Source of the DNA: a virus
IMG/VR virus record: IMGVR_UViG_3300025000_002059
Span: 1 to 64,000 of that record
Direction: 5' to 3' (one strand)
DNA: 64,000 bases
The notes beneath the pieces were generated by a model. It was not told where the DNA came from. It did not search any database and saw nothing but the letters and a program-made list of their open reading frames with translations. Numbering within the stretch: the stretch's first letter is position 1; the number at the start of each line of letters is the position of its first letter. Shown here one piece after another: positions 33,506 to 40,123 of this stretch. The translations under genes were made by a program, and so were the position numbers.

Positions 33506-34390
33506 CTAAGCGGGTCTTCTGCCACTCCGGAAGGAACTATCCCCTTCAAGGTTTTTCATCAAGTGGAGCCGCGCTGTGGCGAACTCTGGGCCAATCATCC
33601 CTAGACGGAGCAGCCAGCATCTGAATGAATATTTGGCATTTTCAGTTTGGCTTTTGCTGGCCTTGCTGGACTTTTGGCAGATTGCCTGAGCAGATACTGC
33701 GAGACAAAACTGAATATAAGATTTGATTTTTCCAGCATGGAGTGTTGCGTTGAAATAGCGGAACTCGACAGTCGAAGCATACCAGACATTGTGGAGATTT
33801 AGGCCATGATACCGAGTTGAATTATAATGGCCGGATGAATGTGTTCCTTCATACCAGATATTGCCGAGTGTTTCTAGGTCGTTGGGTTTGATTTGATTAA
33901 TGCCATTTACCAGATTTTGTTCAACTGGCTTACAATAGGAGATTTTACGATTGTAGTTTACGCCAAAAGCTTCGAATATGAGGTCTTCTTTTGAGTAGAC
34001 GATGTTTATAAGATTGCGGAGCGTTTTAGCATTGTGGGCATCTTTGCCAACATGGATATGAATTCCGCATGAATTATTTACGACTGCGCCACCTTTGCGA
34101 AGGAGACGAACAATTTCTTGTAGGGTTTCGATATCGCCATAGTTCAGGATTGGAGTAACTAATTCGCAAGAATAATCCCGGCTGGCTGCTGCGCCACTTT
34201 TCAGCATTGTGGCGATTGAGCCATCGGAGACAATTTTCCATGTTCGACCTGAGTTATCGCGGGCATTCGTTCCCATCGTTCCATTTCCAAAATATTGACC
34301 AATTATATTAGCTGCCTGCTGGCGTGTGATTCCGGTAAATTCAATTTCAACTCCAAATGTTTGATTTTTAATTACTGCTAAATTTTCCAT
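33506..34390 (-). CDS. Amidoligase-family enzyme
   Basis: A 294-residue protein of the ATP-grasp-like COOH-NH2 amidoligase superfamily, which forms amide or peptide-like bonds. Motifs: FGVEIEFTGI near residue 11, WKIVSDGSI, CELVTPILNY, NNSCGIHIHVG (about 115-125) and HNVWYASTVEFRYFNATLHAGKI (about 215-240). ATG 34390 (MENLAV) is the start; the longer frame includes promoter leader. A hairpin overlapping the stop (33490-33523) may terminate it. A gamma-glutamylcyclotransferase-like gene lies 2.2 kb away on the same strand, a pairing known from peptide-tagging systems. Confidence 0.85.
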   Translation of the reverse strand: MENLAVIKNQTFGVEIEFTGITRQQAANIIGQYFGNGTMGTNARDNSGRTWKIVSDGSIATMLKSGAAASRDYSCELVTPILNYGDIETLQEIVRLLRKGGAVVNNSCGIHIHVGKDAHNAKTLRNLINIVYSKEDLIFEAFGVNYNRKISYCKPVEQNLVNGINQIKPNDLETLGNIWYEGTHSSGHYNSTRYHGLNLHNVWYASTVEFRYFNATLHAGKIKSYIQFCLAVSAQAICQKSSKASKSQTENAKYSFRCWLLRLGMIGPEFATARLHLMKNLEGDSSFRSGRRPA

Positions 34391-34440
34391 TTTTATGTCC
34401 ACTCCCTGCTGTTTTTTGTTGTGTGCCTTGCCACATCTGT

Positions 34441-34480
34441 ATATTAACTCTAAAACATGATTTATGCAATACATAAATCA
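34441..34480 (-). promoter_or_regulatory. Operator-promoter module 4 (perfect operator)
   Basis: Leftward TTGCAT (34469-34464), 17-base spacer, TAATAT (34446-34441). The operator is perfect here: TGATTTATG (34458-34466), five bases, CATAAATCA (34472-34480). It drives the amidoligase gene. Confidence 0.75.
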
Positions 34481-34512
34481 AAGTAGTGTGCATCCAATTT
34501 GTTGCAAAAAAA

Positions 34513-34531
34513 GAAGGCTTTTTCAGCCTTC
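34513..34531 (-). terminator. Terminator after the Pro-Ala-rich membrane protein
   Basis: GAAGGCT / AGCCTTC stem with a TTTTC loop; leftward it is followed by seven T residues. Confidence 0.75.
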
Positions 34532-34564
34532 AGATGGAATACCCTATTTTGATTTATTTATTTT

Positions 34565-35128
34565 CTACAGTGATTCGTAAGCTTTCATTTGAAGATTATA
34601 TTCAAACTGGACCATCTGGAAGTCATTGTCCCACTTGGAGATTGCCCTGACCAGAGTATCATGTTTAACTTTTGAGTCAATCTTGATCCCCTTCAGCGCA
34701 ACGTAAGCTTTTGTCTGAAGATCAGTTTCAAACTTAATCATCTGGTAGTCAGTACCCCATTTTCCTGTTGCGGCACTCTTGATAACAGCTGTAACATTAT
34801 TTGCATCCATTTCTGATACAGGATTAGTGTATGTCGGGGATGATTCTGCTACTGGGGCCGGGTCCGGAGCCGGAACTGGAGCCGGAACTGGAGTAGGAGC
34901 CGGAACTGGAGTAGGAGCCGGAGTAGGAGCCGGAGCATTGTCTACAACTTTTGTTTCGTTATTCGGTGTCTTTGTTTCCTGATTTTCATTGGAACCAATC
35001 GATATCAAAGTTAGGAGACAAATAAATAATACACCAAGTGCCTGTTTCCTGTTTTTTATTTTATAGAATTTACCTCGAATTAAGGATACCATACCAACTA
35101 TGAATGTTATTACTGCTAAAAATCCCAT
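34565..35128 (-). CDS. Membrane-anchored protein with a Pro-Ala stalk
   Basis: A 187-residue protein with two hydrophobic segments (about residues 2-14 and 29-44), a stalk of PAPTP/VPAP repeats (about 68-95) encoded by GGAGCCGGAACTGG-type tandem repeats, and a C-terminal domain made of two similar units (KWGTDYQMIKFETDLQTKAY and KWDNDFQMVQFEYNLQMKAYESL). The layout resembles phage superinfection-exclusion or host-surface proteins (Ltp-like), with the last domain outside the membrane; that is a suggestion, not shown. Confidence 0.65.
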   Translation of the reverse strand: MGFLAVITFIVGMVSLIRGKFYKIKNRKQALGVLFICLLTLISIGSNENQETKTPNNETKVVDNAPAPTPAPTPVPAPTPVPAPVPAPDPAPVAESSPTYTNPVSEMDANNVTAVIKSAATGKWGTDYQMIKFETDLQTKAYVALKGIKIDSKVKHDTLVRAISKWDNDFQMVQFEYNLQMKAYESL

Positions 35129-35195
35129 TATTTTTTCCCCCTTAAATTTTTACTCTTTTATCTTCCATTATCTTTTCTCATTTTAGCCCACTTTC

Positions 35196-35276
35196 TCAAT
35201 TACGATACCTATAAATTTCATACGATTCTCCCACGGCATCACACATTTTCTGAAGTTCATCCCTTGTGACTTTCAC
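35196..35276 (-). CDS. Possible 26-residue protein
   Basis: A short leftward frame starting with GTG 35276 that overlaps the stop of the Cys-rich gene (GTGA). Product VKVTRDELQKMCDAVGES..., ends at TGA 35196. The overlap suggests coupled translation. It is too short for certainty. A longer 106-codon frame covering it and the upstream stretch is judged a shadow of the Cys-rich gene. Confidence 0.35.
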   Translation of the reverse strand: MKVTRDELQKMCDAVGESYEIYRYRN

Positions 35277-35431
35277 TTGAAATATCCCTCGTCTTTTATG
35301 AAGTCCCGGCAATTGATCCCGCCATACTTTTCCTCTTCGCAAGCAGCGCTGCAGCCGTACTGGTATCCCCAGAGACATCCGGAGCACTTCGGGACCAGAT
35401 GATATTTCTTCGAACTTTTTACCAATTTCAT
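35273..35431 (-). CDS. Small cysteine-rich protein (52 residues)
   Basis: A leftward gene from ATG 35431 to TGA 35273 with AAAGGAAATGG upstream. The product has five cysteines in an ordered pattern (KCSGCLWGYQYGC, AACEEE, INCRDF), which looks like a zinc-binding phage protein of the same broad type as the one at 774-1004. A longer frame on the same strand has no such pattern. Behind operator-promoter module 5. Confidence 0.6.
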   Translation of the reverse strand: MKLVKSSKKYHLVPKCSGCLWGYQYGCSAACEEEKYGGINCRDFIKDEGYFK

Positions 35432-35520
35432 ATTTACCATTTCCTTTCATAGTTGCCATTGTCAACATGTGGGCACAAATATTGAATATTTCAGTTTGTT
35501 TTCCCTTCGTCCACATTTAC

Positions 35521-35560
35521 AGTTTAGCTCTAAATAATGAATGTTGCAACACGTTTTTCA
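35521..35560 (-). promoter_or_regulatory. Operator-promoter module 5 (degenerate operator)
   Basis: Leftward TTGCAA (35549-35544), 17-base spacer, TAAACT (35526-35521). The operator is weaker: TGAATGTTG (35538-35546) with CGTTTTTCA (35552-35560). Confidence 0.6.
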
Positions 35561-35604
35561 TAGTAGTTTGCATCCAATTTGTTGCATTTTGATTCTCAAA
35601 TTTC

Positions 35605-35793
35605 TCAACCCCACATTCCACATGATGAATTGAATCTTTCCTCGGCTTCCTCTAGTGTTTCAGCCCCATACTTTCCCCAATAATAACCAATTTCATTCAT
35701 AGATTCAGCACATACAAGATAAGGGTAATTACCTTCTACTTGGAATATATATTTTTTGCATTTTCCCTCGACTTCTTCTTTAATTATTTTCAT
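35605..35793 (-). CDS. Small unknown protein (62 residues)
   Basis: Starts MKIIKEEVEGKCKKYIFQVEG and ends NSSCGMWG. ATG 35793 is used because AAAGGTGG lies about 10 bases upstream; the longer frame from 35805 would start inside that site. A beta-alpha pattern (YIFQVEGNYPYLVCAES ... AETLEEAEERF) is seen but no family. Confidence 0.6.
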   Translation of the reverse strand: MKIIKEEVEGKCKKYIFQVEGNYPYLVCAESMNEIGYYWGKYGAETLEEAEERFNSSCGMWG

Positions 35794-35813
35794 CTTATTT
35801 TCCACCTTTCTAA

Positions 35814-36026
35814 TTAAAACAAATTTTGATGTTCTTTAAGGATGGCATTCATTTCTGACTTGATCTTGAATAATTTTATTTCGTTGGCATTGAAGGAAGC
35901 AACGTCCCCAGAATATCTAGCCATGAATCCTTTGAGTGAGGGTTTCGCGCTGCCCATTTCCTTTTTGTAGCTTTTGCCAACCAAGGCCCTATATTTTGCG
36001 ATTCTTTCTAAATCGAATTTATCCAT
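35814..36026 (-). CDS. Small basic helical protein (70 residues)
   Basis: Starts MDKFDLERIAKYRALVGKSY at ATG 36026, preceded by AAAGGAGGAAATG; upstream codons in the same frame belong to the neighbouring gene's region. The end is EMNAILKEHQNLF. Part of the operon behind module 6 together with genes at 36029 and 35605. Function unknown. Confidence 0.6.
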   Translation of the reverse strand: MDKFDLERIAKYRALVGKSYKKEMGSAKPSLKGFMARYSGDVASFNANEIKLFKIKSEMNAILKEHQNLF

Positions 36027-36028
36027 TT

Positions 36029-36196
36029 TTACATTTCCTCCTTTACTTCTTCGCAAGAAATTATTTTGTAACCAGAAGATCCAGCGCATGGCTTTCTGCA
36101 AATGAAACCAACTTCAAACTTGACTGATGTTGTTTCGGTGTAGAGTTTTCCCTTAAGGGTTCCACTTGTAAATTCTCTCGTTACGATATATTTCAT
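36029..36196 (-). CDS. Small unknown protein (55 residues)
   Basis: Starts MKYIVTREFTSGTLKGKLY at ATG 36196 after AAAGGTGG; upstream in-frame codons are the promoter leader. It has a strand-rich N-terminal half and two cysteines (FICRKPCAG, IISCEEV). First gene behind operator-promoter module 6. Confidence 0.6.
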   Translation of the reverse strand: MKYIVTREFTSGTLKGKLYTETTSVKFEVGFICRKPCAGSSGYKIISCEEVKEEM

Positions 36197-36247
36197 TTTT
36201 TTATTTACCACCTTTGCGTTTTTTTGTTTTCCCTTGTCCACATCTGT

Positions 36248-36287
36248 ATATTAACATTATTATATGAATTACGCAATACATTATTCA
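36248..36287 (-). promoter_or_regulatory. Operator-promoter module 6
   Basis: Leftward TTGCGT (36276-36271), 17-base spacer, TAATAT (36253-36248); operator halves TGAATTACG (36265-36273) and CATTATTCA (36279-36287). The leader continues CAGATGTGGACAAGGGAAAAC. Confidence 0.65.
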
Positions 36288-36363
36288 ATAATAATAAGAC
36301 TTAAATTCTTCCATATAAAAAGGGTCTTTTGTAATTTATTGTTGGTTAAGTGACAACTAAAAG

Positions 36364-36390
36364 AACCCGTTGATCTACATTCAACGGGTT
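36364..36390 (-). terminator. Terminator after the 68-residue gene
   Basis: AACCCGTTGA / TCAACGGGTT, 10-bp stem; leftward it is followed by CTTTT. It closes the unit from 37417 to 36425. Confidence 0.75.
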
Positions 36391-36424
36391 AAATACATAA
36401 AATCCTTAAGTGAGAAACTAAAAA

Positions 36425-36631
36425 TTATTGTTTTGTCCGATTATTGATTCTGTTTAAATGTTTTTCATGTAAGCCATTTCCAAAACCATTATTCTCATCT
36501 TTCCAAGTGTACCAGAACCCATGTTCAGTATTTTTTATCCCCATAATAACATGTGTTGTTACGTGACCTCCTGCCCAATTAGCATTCACAGTTTCTCCAA
36601 TTTTATATTTTGCCGTTTTATTATTATCCAT
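36425..36631 (-). CDS. Small SH3-like unknown protein
   Basis: A 68-residue protein (AKYKIGETVNANWAGGHVTTHVIMGIK ... GFWYTWKDENNGFGNGLHEKHL). The pattern 'GETVNA......G.V' is typical of small SH3-like barrels (compare hypervariable YorP-like or DUF2158 domains), but no definite family is claimed. It overlaps the start-side neighbour by 8 bases. GAAGGAGAGAAAG precedes ATG 36631. Confidence 0.6.
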   Translation of the reverse strand: MDNNKTAKYKIGETVNANWAGGHVTTHVIMGIKNTEHGFWYTWKDENNGFGNGLHEKHLNRINNRTKQ

Positions 36632-37139
36632 TTACTTTCTCTCCTTCACGTTCCCAAGCTTGGAACCAAGAATTTATGGATCGCTCGGAAGCGCCAACAC
36701 AAAGCAGCGTTTCCTTCAAGCCATCGAGACGGATACCAAAATCTTTATAGCCTTGGACAATGGAGTTTAAGTAGCTGGCACCGATCGGATCCACCTTCAT
36801 CCCTTTCTTTACAATCCAGTAGGTTATAGCTCGCCGGGCATGACCATTCTCGTCAACGACTTCCACGATTCCCCGGTCATAAAGTCGCGGGTAGCCTTCA
36901 TACTTATCAAGCGCCTTCAGGCATTCCGGTGTGATTAACCAAAGCCCACCTTCCACGCCAAGAGTAGCGGAACCTTGCTCCGGGAAGATAGTAGCTACTC
37001 CACCAAGGAAGCCAAGCTCGGCACCTCCTAGCGAAGCTGAACAGAGTTTCCTTGCAGCCGGGCAGCGCTTCTTCATTTGAGCGACATTAAGGTTTGATCC
37101 ATAACTAAAGTAAAGCATATTATCTTTGGATATTTTCAT
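36624..37139 (-). CDS. Gamma-glutamylcyclotransferase-like protein (AIG2/GGCT fold)
   Basis: A 171-residue protein of the GGCT-like family, which cleaves gamma-glutamyl amine or peptide bonds with release of pyroglutamate. The substrate-loop motif YFSYGSNL is at residues 9-16, the expected catalytic glutamate is in LDKYEGYPRLYDR (about 75-87), and the length is normal. It sits in the same leftward group as the amidoligase. Known families combine the two activities to add and remove isopeptide-like tags, so the phage may modify a small molecule or protein in that way. AAAGTTGG precedes the start. Confidence 0.85.
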   Translation of the reverse strand: MKISKDNMLYFSYGSNLNVAQMKKRCPAARKLCSASLGGAELGFLGGVATIFPEQGSATLGVEGGLWLITPECLKALDKYEGYPRLYDRGIVEVVDENGHARRAITYWIVKKGMKVDPIGASYLNSIVQGYKDFGIRLDGLKETLLCVGASERSINSWFQAWEREGEKVNG

Positions 37140-37162
37140 TTTTATTTACCAACTTTCTTAAT

Positions 37163-37417
37163 TTATATTTCCTGAATCCAATCCATATCATCGAAGCTTG
37201 TGAATCCGCCAGCCTTTAGGATTTCCTGCAGCGCCTTTTTCCCGCCAACTGGGATATAAGGAATGAAGGTTTCGTCGCTTTCAAATTTAAGATAGCCCAG
37301 TCTTGGAACAAAGAATGCAAAGCCTTTTGAGATTTCAGTGTATCCTCCCGGACAAGTAAACTTTTTGCCTTTCACGTTGACTATTTGGATTGTATTTTTA
37401 ATTTCTGCTGTTGTCAT
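37163..37417 (-). CDS. Unknown 84-residue protein
   Basis: Starts MTTAEIKNTIQIVNVKGKKF at ATG 37417 after AAAGGTGG; the longer frame from 37456 is leader. The product is beta-rich with FTCPGGYTEISKGFAFFVPRLGYLKFE and ends FTSFDDMDWIQEI. First gene behind operator-promoter module 7. No family recognised. Confidence 0.6.
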   Translation of the reverse strand: MTTAEIKNTIQIVNVKGKKFTCPGGYTEISKGFAFFVPRLGYLKFESDETFIPYIPVGGKKALQEILKAGGFTSFDDMDWIQEI

Positions 37418-37462
37418 TTTCAATTTCCACCTTTCAGCTTGTTTTCCCCTTGCCACATTTAC

Positions 37463-37502
37463 AGTTTAACTCTGAATGATGATTATTGCAATACATATAT
37501 CA
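37463..37502 (-). promoter_or_regulatory. Operator-promoter module 7
   Basis: Leftward TTGCAA (37491-37486), 17-base spacer, TAAACT (37468-37463); operator TGATTATTG (37480-37488) / CATATATCA (37494-37502). Divergent from the rightward promoter at 37529. Confidence 0.7.
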
Positions 37503-37528
37503 AATAAAATATTATCCAATTATGAACA

Positions 37529-37557
37529 TTGCCGTACTAGATGTAGTACGATATAAT
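37529..37557 (+). promoter_or_regulatory. Rightward promoter with palindrome in the spacer
   Basis: TTGCCG (37529-37534), 17-base spacer, TATAAT (37552-37557). The spacer holds GTACTA-GATG-TAGTAC (37534-37549), a likely operator. GGGACAA follows at about +15. It starts the rightward plasmid-type region. Confidence 0.75.
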
Positions 37558-37580
37558 AGAAGCAGGGGAGGGACAACAAC

Positions 37581-37820
37581 ATGAGGATTTGCATTGATAA
37601 TACGGATGTTGAGTACAACCTTACCATTGGAAAGGAATACGAGGGAATTGATGACGATGGGCAATTAGTTAATGTCATAGACGATACAGGATTCATGGAG
37701 ACTTATGTCGTAGAACGATTTGAGAAAAAGGGAAAGAACGATTTTATAAAAGGGGATGTTAAAAATAGAAATCACAGAAAAACACCTGAGAACAGTTTGC
37801 AAAATAGGACAAGAACATGA
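37581..37820 (+). CDS. Small acidic unknown protein
   Basis: A 79-residue protein starting MRICIDNTDVEYNLTIGKEYEGIDDDGQL with GGGGAGGGACAACAAC upstream. The first 60 residues look like a small beta domain; the last 20 are basic and overlap the next gene in another frame. First gene of the rightward unit containing the toxin-antitoxin pair. Confidence 0.55.
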   Translation: MRICIDNTDVEYNLTIGKEYEGIDDDGQLVNVIDDTGFMETYVVERFEKKGKNDFIKGDVKNRNHRKTPENSLQNRTRT

Positions 37821-37974
37821 CTGTTGCCGATATCTTGTAGTCGGATCGAAAGGATTTGAGTGTGTTAAACACACCAGAATAGCAACGGAGCTAGACTATC
37901 GGGTAAGAGAAAACAAAATGGTCGCTCAAGGTGATAATTGCGTAGGCTATATAATCGTAGGAGGTGATCAATAA
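37756..37974 (+). CDS. Small unknown protein with cysteines
   Basis: A 72-residue protein (MLKIEITEKHLRTVCKIGQEHDCCRYLVVGSKGFECVKH...), starting inside the previous gene after AAAAGGGGATG. It resembles small zinc-free phage proteins with the DCCRYLVVG.GF.C pattern; no function is known to me. It ends two bases before the antitoxin gene. Confidence 0.6.
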   Translation: MLKIEITEKHLRTVCKIGQEHDCCRYLVVGSKGFECVKHTRIATELDYRVRENKMVAQGDNCVGYIIVGGDQ

Positions 37975-37976
37975 AT

Positions 37977-38237
37977 ATGAAAGTAATACCGATATCAAGA
38001 GCGAGAGATAACATCTACCAAATCGTAGAAGAAGCCGTGAAGTTTAGCGAGCCAGTCGAAATCAGCTCGAAGAAAGGTGATGTGGTTATAGTTTCAAAAG
38101 CGGACTGGGGAAGCATTCAGGAAACTTTATACTTGATGTCATTTCCAAAGCTGTGGCAGGACATCGTGGATGCTCACAATACACCACTAGACGAACTTTT
38201 CACCTTGGAGGACTTGGGATGGAATTTGGATGAGTAA
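37977..38237 (+). CDS. Antitoxin of the Phd/YefM family
   Basis: An 86-residue antitoxin: MKVIPISRARDNIYQIVEEAVKFSEPVEISSKKGDVVIVSKADWGSIQETLYL matches the Phd/YefM DNA-binding domain, and the remaining acidic tail (PLDELFTLEDLGWNLDE) should wrap the toxin. GGAGGTGATCAATA precedes ATG 37977. The stop overlaps the toxin start, the usual arrangement. Besides neutralising the toxin it normally represses its own operon. Confidence 0.85.
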   Translation: MKVIPISRARDNIYQIVEEAVKFSEPVEISSKKGDVVIVSKADWGSIQETLYLMSFPKLWQDIVDAHNTPLDELFTLEDLGWNLDE

Positions 38238-38487
38238 CTATGAAGTAAGATTCAGCAACAGAGCAAAAAAAGATGCTCTAAAATTAGAGCAATCCAATCT
38301 TGACGATAAAGCTAAGGAGTTAGTAAAAATAATTAAAAGTAACCCCTACCAAAACCCGCCACCGTTTGAAAAGCTGGCAGGCGGGGATTATTCTAGAAGA
38401 ATTAATATTCAGCATCGCTTAGTTTATTATGTTTTGAGGGAAGAACGAATAATTGTTGTGACATCGATGTGGACGCATTATGAATGA
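38230..38487 (+). CDS. Toxin of the YoeB/Txe (RelE-like) family
   Basis: An 85-residue mRNA interferase-type toxin: YEVRFSNRAKKDALKLEQSNLDDKAKEL, then PPPFEKLAGGDYSRRINIQHRLVYYVLREERIIVVTSMWTHYE, with the conserved PFEKL.G..SRRIN..HRLVY.V and C-terminal WTHYE. YoeB-type toxins cut mRNA on the ribosome. With the overlapping antitoxin it forms a complete stabilisation module, as expected on a plasmid-like prophage. Confidence 0.9.
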   Translation: MSNYEVRFSNRAKKDALKLEQSNLDDKAKELVKIIKSNPYQNPPPFEKLAGGDYSRRINIQHRLVYYVLREERIIVVTSMWTHYE

Positions 38488-38502
38488 AAGAAGGATTAAG
38501 GA

Positions 38503-38976
38503 ATGAATAGACACCAGCTAGAAAAAATATACGAGGTCAATGGTCTAAAAGATTACAAGCTAAAGCACCCCACGGACCTGATAAGGACCCATGGGATTGA
38601 TTATATTGCGGTCGACGGATTCGACCGACTCGACGAAGCGAACAAGCTTTTATATGCAGAGTTTATCGTTAATTTTTTTAACTGTTTGGGCATGGAGAGC
38701 CGGGCAACGCTGGTGCCCAAGGGTATCTACTACGTCGAGGACGTGGACTTTTCAGTCAAAGAAAACCCGGATGACGAATACCGCATTGCGTCAGGTGGCC
38801 GCGTGATGGCCATCGATCGCAACGGACTTAAAACAGTGCACCGCACATGGACTGACCCAGACTACGCACACCTTGACGCGACAGAGAGCAAGCCTAAACA
38901 ATACCTTAGATTCGAGTATGAGAACGAAGGCCGGGAAGTATGGCAGCATATTATAGATCCCAAAACGTGGTACTAA
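38503..38976 (+). CDS. Unknown 157-residue protein
   Basis: A protein of alpha/beta character (MNRHQLEKIYEVNGLKDYKL; HGIDYIAVDGFDRLDEANKLLYAEFIVNFF; GIYYVEDVDFSVKENPDDEY). Its codon use looks richer in G+C than its neighbours (for example around 38570-38900), which may indicate recent transfer. AAGGATTAAGGA lies before ATG 38503. Terminated by the hairpin at 38981-39026. Confidence 0.65.
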   Translation: MNRHQLEKIYEVNGLKDYKLKHPTDLIRTHGIDYIAVDGFDRLDEANKLLYAEFIVNFFNCLGMESRATLVPKGIYYVEDVDFSVKENPDDEYRIASGGRVMAIDRNGLKTVHRTWTDPDYAHLDATESKPKQYLRFEYENEGREVWQHIIDPKTWY

Positions 38977-38980
38977 AACA

Positions 38981-39026
38981 AAAAAAGCATTCCTGCGCCA
39001 TTCAATCGGCTAAGGAATGCTTTTTT
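38981..39026. terminator. Bidirectional terminator
   Basis: Fourteen-base perfect stem AAAAAAGCATTCCT / AGGAATGCTTTTTT with an 18-base loop; A-tract left and T-tract right allow termination in both directions. Confidence 0.85.
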
Positions 39027-39027
39027 A

Positions 39028-39290
39028 ATGGAAAAGACTAGGTATATTATTACCAACTACTTGTCCGAAACATGTGATATAATGGCGGAAAGAAGAATAA
39101 AGCGAAAACCTCCAAGGACGGTAATCCTTGAAGGCTTTCTGGTCGAAGCATTGCCACCAGCAACGCTAAGATTTCAATATGGGAAATTGATACTTTTATT
39201 ATATCATTTCATGGTACAAAGTATCAAGGTAAATATTTGGAATTTTAAGCTGTCTGGCGAATGCGTTAGATAGCTTTTTATATTTGGAGG
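39028..39290 (+). ncRNA. Hairpin-rich intergenic leader before the replication genes
   Basis: An 81-codon open frame here lacks a ribosome binding site, while the DNA shows an extended -10 (TGTGATATAAT near 39075-39086) and three inverted repeats: CCAAGGA/TCCTTG around 39111-39130, TTGATACTTT/AAAGTATCAA at about 39187-39226, and AAGCTGTCT/AGATAGCTT before a T-tract near 39275. A structured leader or small regulatory RNA that controls the Rep-like genes is the best reading; it remains a hypothesis. Confidence 0.4.
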
Positions 39291-39299
39291 AAAGATGAG

Positions 39300-39575
39300 A
39301 TGTTGATGAAAATATCCAAGGATCAAAATTTAAGCATAGAAGCAAAGGGATTATATTTATATTTCTATTCATTTACGAAAAGTGGTCATGATGAATTTCC
39401 TTATGTAGGAGAGATACTTGAGGATTTAGGGATAAGCAAAACTAGATATTATAAGCATTTAAAATTATTGATTAATTCAGGGTATTTGAGACTAGGGCAA
39501 GATAAATTATCTGGAAAATATATAAGTAATTTTTATGAAGTTGTAATGAAGTATTCATTGGAGGGTAACAGATAA
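39300..39575 (+). CDS. Winged-helix replication-type protein (upstream)
   Basis: A 91-residue protein with a helix-turn-helix domain: LSIEAKGLYLYFYSFTKSGHDEFPYVGEILEDLGISKTRYYKHLKLLINSGYLRL, the arrangement found in phage replisome organiser and replication-initiator N-terminal domains. TTTGGAGGAAAG precedes the start (ATG 39300 or 39306). It overlaps the next gene by one base; both probably act at the DnaA-box region downstream. Confidence 0.65.
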   Translation: MLMKISKDQNLSIEAKGLYLYFYSFTKSGHDEFPYVGEILEDLGISKTRYYKHLKLLINSGYLRLGQDKLSGKYISNFYEVVMKYSLEGNR

Positions 39576-39967
39576 TGTTTAGATTACCCAAACCGCAGAA
39601 AAATTATACAGAGGTGCCCAATGTAGTTTTTGATTTAGTAATTCCAAATATAACAAATCTTTCTGCATTGAAATGTTATCTTATTCTCATAAGAAAAACT
39701 TGGGGATGGGGTAAAATTGGTGATTGGATTTCAATGTCGCAAATAGTTAAATTAACAAAACTTGCACGGTCTAGTGCTGTTGTAGGAATGAAATGGTTAG
39801 AAGATAATGGATACATCTGGTCAGCAAAAGCTGGAATTCCGGGAAAAGAAAAAATTATGTATTTCTTGTGTTCAGAGGAAAATGAACTCATGGAAAGATC
39901 AGTTAAAGAAGGAATAATAAAGCCGGATAAATTATTTGAGCTTATGATGAAAGAACGAAAAGAATGA
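39575..39967 (+). CDS. Replication initiator-like winged-helix protein
   Basis: A 130-residue protein: PNVVFDLVIPNITNLSALKCYLILIRKTWGWGKIGDWISMSQIVKLTKLARSSAVVGMKWLEDNGYI resembles the N-terminal domain of phage replication protein O/Rep proteins (L..AE.kvllvl.RkTyGW.k..D.iS.sql...T.l.r..v..al..L...g.i). Only the DNA-binding domain is present; the gene stops just where two DnaA boxes and iterons begin. Probably the origin-binding initiator of this replicon. Confidence 0.75.
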   Translation: MFRLPKPQKNYTEVPNVVFDLVIPNITNLSALKCYLILIRKTWGWGKIGDWISMSQIVKLTKLARSSAVVGMKWLEDNGYIWSAKAGIPGKEKIMYFLCSEENELMERSVKEGIIKPDKLFELMMKERKE

Positions 39968-39968
39968 G

Positions 39969-40066
39969 TTATCCACAACCAGTCCGGAATTCGGATAGGT
40001 ATACTTATCCACAACCAGTCCGAATTCAATACCCCCCCAGTCCGGAATTCGGACACACAAAAGAAA
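39969..40066 (+). other. Candidate replication origin with DnaA boxes and iterons
   Basis: Two perfect DnaA boxes TTATCCACA (39969-39977 and 40005-40013), exactly 36 bases apart, each followed by ACCAGTCCGGAATTCGG or a one-base variant; a third copy of CCAGTCCGGAATTCGGA lies at about 40038-40053 without the box. The element starts at the stop codon of the initiator-like gene, the typical location of plasmid or phage origins. Confidence 0.75.
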
Positions 40067-40123
40067 CCTATACAAGGTTTATACATCCTAATAATAATGA
40101 GAAAAAACTAAGGAGAAAAATTA

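Noticed and set aside
35196-35516. 106-codon leftward frame
   Set aside because: It overlaps a better candidate (52-residue Cys-rich protein with ribosome binding site) in another frame; composition of the long frame is not protein-like.
39028-39273. 81-codon open frame before the replication genes
   Set aside because: No ribosome binding site; the stretch is filled with promoter and hairpins, so it is listed as a structured leader.
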